Source: Acidimicrobiaceae bacterium
GTDB taxonomy: Bacteria > Actinomycetota > Acidimicrobiia > Acidimicrobiales > UBA8592
Reading direction: 5' to 3'
NCBI GenBank assembly: GCA_002709645.1
Contig: PAQG01000048.1
Location: forward strand, 26,076-90,075
DNA length: 64,000 nucleotides
Shown piece after piece: positions 60,713-64,000 of this stretch (positions are counted from its first letter, which is position 1; each line of letters starts with the position of its first letter). Under the pieces are notes generated by a model. It saw only the letters and a list, made by a program, of their open reading frames with translations, was not told the DNA's origin and did not search any database. A program made the translations under genes and the position numbers.

Positions 60713-61898
60713 CCATTCACATCAAACAGGTTTCGGCCAAAGTTTGAGAAGTGCATTATTTCTAACTTTGAAATCACCTCAGAAAAGTCAGAGAAGTAAG
60801 CCTTCTTTTTGGACACCTTTGAATATTAAAATTGTTGCTGTCGTGGTCACACTCAACCTCTTTGGTTTAGTAATGGTGTTGTCAGCTGGCTCAGTCGTCG
60901 CTAGCCAGGAAGGGTTAGGCGAATTCTCCTATTTTTACAAACAAGGTTTATGGTTTTTCGCGGGACTTGCTGTGCTTTACGCCTGCTCAAAATTTGACTA
61001 TAGAAAACTGCAACCTTTAGTTCCAGCACTTTTGGGACTAACATATTTCTTGTTTTTCCTCTTGCATACACCCCTAGGTGTTGAAGGAGGTGGAGCTACA
61101 CGGTGGTTAGCAGTACCTGGAGGTACATTTCAGCCATCTGAAATGCTCAAGTTAGTGATGGTTCTCTTTACTGCTAAACACCTTTCAGAGTACGAAAAAA
61201 ATCTTACTAGTCCTCGGGCATATCGAGACCCGATTTTGGCTCTTATCCCAGCGATGATGTTGCTATTCATTCAGCCAGATTACGGGACAATGTGTTTAGT
61301 GGCTTTCTTAGTCGCAACATTGTTGTTTCTTGGTGGCATGCCATTAGGTAAATTTTTAGCTATTGGAGCAGGCAGTTTCCTTTTGGTTGTTGGAGGGGCA
61401 ATGCAGGCTCCATACCGGCGGGAAAGACTTAAGGCTATTTTAGACCTTGAAGGTGATTCACTTAATACAGGTTGGCAAACCCTGCAATCTCTTACTGGTA
61501 TAAGTAACGGGGGTCTTTTGGGTGTAGGCCCAGGAGCTAGTAAGTCAAAATGGTGGACGCCAGAGACACATACAGATTTTATTTTTACAATCATTGCTGA
61601 AGAAATGGGTCTCGTAGGATCTCTGCTAGTCCTTTCATTGTTTGTAGGATTTGTTGCACTAGGTGTTCGTGTAGCTGTAGGTGCTTCCAACGCTTCAGAT
61701 AAATTCGGCTATCTTCTCGCTATGGGTATCACGATATGGTTCGTTGTTCAGGCTTTCGTCAATATCGGAGTAACAATTGGAAGGCTACCAAACACTGGAC
61801 TTCCACTTCCCTTTGTTTCTTACGGAGGGAGCTCATTGCTAGTGGGGATGGCAGCAGTCGGTATTCTTTTGAATATCTCACGACAGAAGGTCAAATGA
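60699..61898 (+). CDS. ftsW: Septal peptidoglycan polymerase FtsW (SEDS family)
   Basis: A 399-residue membrane protein with ten predicted helices. The SEDS marks are 'FQPSEMLKLVMVLFTAKHLS' (cited as QPSEMLKLVMV), 'QPDYGTMCLVAFL', 'HTDFIFTIIAEEMGLVGSL' and the C-terminal 'GLPLPFVSYGGSSLL'. FtsW polymerises glycan at the septum with FtsI. The N-terminal 40 residues are basic and cytoplasmic. TTG start, overlapping murD by 14 nt; the stop overlaps the murG ATG (ATGA). Confidence 0.93.
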   Translation: MTITNHSHQTGFGQSLRSALFLTLKSPQKSQRSKPSFWTPLNIKIVAVVVTLNLFGLVMVLSAGSVVASQEGLGEFSYFYKQGLWFFAGLAVLYACSKFDYRKLQPLVPALLGLTYFLFFLLHTPLGVEGGGATRWLAVPGGTFQPSEMLKLVMVLFTAKHLSEYEKNLTSPRAYRDPILALIPAMMLLFIQPDYGTMCLVAFLVATLLFLGGMPLGKFLAIGAGSFLLVVGGAMQAPYRRERLKAILDLEGDSLNTGWQTLQSLTGISNGGLLGVGPGASKSKWWTPETHTDFIFTIIAEEMGLVGSLLVLSLFVGFVALGVRVAVGASNASDKFGYLLAMGITIWFVVQAFVNIGVTIGRLPNTGLPLPFVSYGGSSLLVGMAAVGILLNISRQKVK

Positions 61899-62992
61899 AA
61901 AATTGTTTTGCGGTAATTGCCGGTGGGGGAACGGCGGGACATCTTCATCCAGGTTTAGCTGTAGCAAATTCTTTGGTAGAAGAAGGTGTTGATAAGGAGA
62001 GTATTGTCTTTCTCGGAAGCGAAAGGGAAATTGATCAAAGACTGGTATCCGCTGAAAATTTTGAATTAATACCTCTTCGAGGTGCCGGAATTCAAAAAAG
62101 AAATCTACTAGCTATTCTGAGGACACTATTTCTGCTTGCCAATGCGACTTACTCAGCTATCAGAATTTACAAATCAAAGAAACCAAAAATAATACTTGCA
62201 TTAGGTGGATATGCATCGGTGCCAGGTGCTCTCGCTGGTTTAATAACAAAGGTTCCAGTAGTACTCCATGAGCAAAATGCGGTAGCTGGTCGAGCGAACA
62301 AACTAATTAGCAAATGGGCTAAAAAATCAGCTGTTTCTTATACGAGTACTGGTTTAATGAATCAAGTCTTAACCGGCAACCCAGTGCGACGAGAAATAAG
62401 TGAGATTCAAAGAGGCGATAAATCAAATGATCAAAAGAAATTAGGTATACCAAATCAGAACTTACTAGTCGTCGTGACCGGAGGTTCTCTCGGGGCGAGG
62501 AGAATTAACGAAGCCATAATTGATGCGCTCGATAGTCTTAGTGGAATCGGAAATCTTAGTATTTACCACATCGTCGGGAAAAGAGATTGGAAGGTACTTG
62601 ATATTCCCGAACAGGTTGAATCAGTTGATTATAAAACTATTGAATACGAAACTGATATGCCCACTGCACTCAACGCTGCTGACTTAATTATTTCTCGAGC
62701 TGGTGGTTCTATAACTGCTGAAATATCAGTCATAGGAATACCAGCCATATTTGTTCCGCTTCCTCATGCACCAGGGGATCACCAACGAAAAAATGCTGAG
62801 TCATTAGTTAATGCTGGCGCAGCAGTGATGATTAATGACAATGAGTGCACAGGGATAAATCTTGCAAATGCGGTCAAAGAACTAATTGATGATCCTGGCA
62901 AATTAGAAAGAATGGCTAATGAGAGTAGAAAAGTAGGTAATCGGGACGCTTCAGAATTGTTAGCTAAAGTATTACTGGAGGAAGCACGTTGA
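61895..62992 (+). CDS. murG: UDP-GlcNAc:lipid I GlcNAc transferase MurG
   Basis: A 365-residue GT28 glycosyltransferase making lipid II at the inner membrane face. Motifs: 'IAGGGTAGHLHPGLAVA' (first G loop), 'GGYASVPGALAGL', 'HEQNAVAGRANKL', 'TGGSLGARRINEAI' (second G loop) and 'ISRAGGSITAEIS'. The ATG at 61895 fits the family start; upstream in-frame codons lie inside ftsW. Overlaps ftsW and murC by 4 nt each. Confidence 0.95.
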   Translation: MKNCFAVIAGGGTAGHLHPGLAVANSLVEEGVDKESIVFLGSEREIDQRLVSAENFELIPLRGAGIQKRNLLAILRTLFLLANATYSAIRIYKSKKPKIILALGGYASVPGALAGLITKVPVVLHEQNAVAGRANKLISKWAKKSAVSYTSTGLMNQVLTGNPVRREISEIQRGDKSNDQKKLGIPNQNLLVVVTGGSLGARRINEAIIDALDSLSGIGNLSIYHIVGKRDWKVLDIPEQVESVDYKTIEYETDMPTALNAADLIISRAGGSITAEISVIGIPAIFVPLPHAPGDHQRKNAESLVNAGAAVMINDNECTGINLANAVKELIDDPGKLERMANESRKVGNRDASELLAKVLLEEAR

Positions 62993-64000
62993 CGGCTAGA
63001 AAACTCTCCCTAACGGAACCAAAGGATATTCATATCATCGGTATAGGTGGTGCCGGTATGCGGTCAATCGCTTTGGTTTTGTCTGGAATGGGACACAGGG
63101 TGAAGGGGAGCGATCTTAAATACTCGTCAGGGCTTGAAAGGCTCAAGAGTGAAGGAATAGAAATCTACATCGGTCATTCAGAAAAAAATCTACTAAACGC
63201 ATCTATTCTAACTAAATCTACGGCCATACCTGAAGGAAACGTTGAAGTTCAAGAAGCGAAAAGAGAGGGGATAGATATATTTAGCCGAGCTGAAGTCTTA
63301 TCAGCTATCAGCCAAACTAAGAAAACAATTGCAGTAGCTGGTACTCATGGCAAAACTACAACGTCTTCGATGCTTTCACTTGCTTTAGCTGAAGCCGGAG
63401 TAAACCCATCCTTTCTAATAGGTGGAGAAGTTAACGAAATTGGATGCGGGGCGCTTTGGGACAAAGATTCAAAATTTCTCGTTGTGGAGGCTGACGAATC
63501 GGACGGGACATTCCTTGAAGTAGAAGCAGAATTTTCTATTGTTACTAGCGTTGAACCAGATCATCTTTCCTATTACGGTACTTCTCAAAAACTTAGAGAG
63601 GCATTTAAACAGTTTGTTTCTAATACTAAGAAGAAGACCTATATCTGTGATGAAGATGTTGGGACAGAGTACCTGTTGGACGATAAGAATGTAGTGACCT
63701 ACGGAACTAGTCAGGAATCAGACTATAGCCTCCAGTCATACACAGGAGGAAGATTTTCTTCTTCATTTGAAATTGTAGGACCAGAAACTAATCTTGGACC
63801 GTTTACTCTCGCTAGCCCTGGTTTACACAATGCTTTAAATGCAACTGCTGCAGTAGCACTTGGGATAGATATAGGGCTCCCAGTTGAAGATCTACGACGG
63901 GGGATATCCCATTTCGCTGGAGTGGCCAGAAGGTTCCAATTCCGGGGTGAGGCGAATGGAGTTGCATACATTGATGACTATGCGCATCTTCCTAGTGAAG
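62989..64000 (+). CDS. murC: UDP-MurNAc:L-alanine ligase MurC, 3'-truncated by window end
   Basis: The frame is open from a TTG at 62989 (overlapping the murG stop as TTGA) to the window end; 337 codons are visible. The N-terminal nucleotide-binding motif is 'HIIGIGGAGMRSIAL', the ATP loop 'VAGTHGKTTTSSML', and the substrate motif 'VVEADESDGTFL' with 'SVEPDHLSYYG'. MurC adds L-Ala to UDP-MurNAc, the first Mur ligase step. There is no ATG near the conserved N-terminus, so TTG is the likely start. The C-terminal domain lies beyond 64000. Confidence 0.93.
   Translation, partial: MTARKLSLTEPKDIHIIGIGGAGMRSIALVLSGMGHRVKGSDLKYSSGLERLKSEGIEIYIGHSEKNLLNASILTKSTAIPEGNVEVQEAKREGIDIFSRAEVLSAISQTKKTIAVAGTHGKTTTSSMLSLALAEAGVNPSFLIGGEVNEIGCGALWDKDSKFLVVEADESDGTFLEVEAEFSIVTSVEPDHLSYYGTSQKLREAFKQFVSNTKKKTYICDEDVGTEYLLDDKNVVTYGTSQESDYSLQSYTGGRFSSSFEIVGPETNLGPFTLASPGLHNALNATAAVALGIDIGLPVEDLRRGISHFAGVARRFQFRGEANGVAYIDDYAHLPSE

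Overview
The window reads as a contiguous, gene-dense piece of chromosome from an actinobacterium (Actinomycetota), most likely a marine, streamlined member of the Acidimicrobiia or a close relative. The base composition is moderately AT-rich (low-to-mid 40s % GC by eye). Pointers to the phylum are a PimB'-like phosphatidylinositol mannosyltransferase, an MtrA/MtrB-like two-component pair followed by a GerMN lipoprotein, a DUF3040 protein, an AMIN-like lipoprotein, five predicted F420-type oxidoreductases of three families, a meso-DAP-type MurE and an mraW-type RNA leader. The placement below phylum is inference. No rRNA, CRISPR array, transposase, phage gene or clear pseudogene was seen. GTG and TTG starts are frequent and short gene overlaps are common.

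Layout. 1-6.6 kb: information-processing block recO (cut by the window edge), glyS, a PPDK-like protein without its ATP-grasp half, dnaG and a sigma-70 factor, then tRNA-Asn and a tRNA with anticodon CAT. 6.9-19.3 kb: mixed accessory metabolism: SDRs, a Ddn-like F420 enzyme, two secreted peptidoglycan-acting lipoproteins with Pro/Thr linkers, a phytanoyl-CoA dioxygenase-like enzyme, an exonuclease, a rhodanese, a class V aminotransferase, a tandem ABM monooxygenase, a DUF1295 membrane reductase and several small proteins. 19.4-28 kb: a probable catabolic set: methyltransferase, SDR, cupin, two MaoC-like hydratases around an F420/flavin luciferase-like monooxygenase, a CoA ligase, then tRNA-Val and a cytochrome P450. 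28-36 kb: bifunctional PBP, coiled-coil zinc-ribbon protein, histidine phosphatase, AMIN-like lipoprotein, MFS transporter and alpha/beta hydrolase. 36.3-36.7 kb: RNase P RNA on the minus strand. 36.8-44.5 kb: nitrobindin-like barrel, trpD, two small Cys-rich proteins, queG, pimB', SRPBCC, ROK kinase and an alaC-like aminotransferase. 44.5-50 kb, minus strand: a six-gene run from a small membrane protein and an IMPase through the response regulator, histidine kinase and GerMN lipoprotein to glpK. 50-52.7 kb: dinB, DUF3040, a small unknown and a lipoate-ligase-like protein. 52.7-64 kb: the division and cell wall (dcw) cluster mraZ-rsmH-ftsL-ftsI-murE-mraY-murD-ftsW-murG-murC (cut by the window end), with murF missing from its usual place.

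The most interesting regulation is around the dcw cluster. A good sigma-70-type promoter overlaps a ladder of GGG repeats at about 10-nt spacing, as expected for MraZ boxes. Between mraZ and rsmH lies a 325-nt leader with a 13-bp closing stem, a GGGA-GAAA-TCCC hairpin and, 14 nt before the rsmH ATG, a strong intrinsic terminator hairpin. A segment of the leader can pair with the 5' arm of that terminator, giving the architecture of a transcription attenuator (candidate mraW RNA). All assignments were made by reading motifs; no database search was run.
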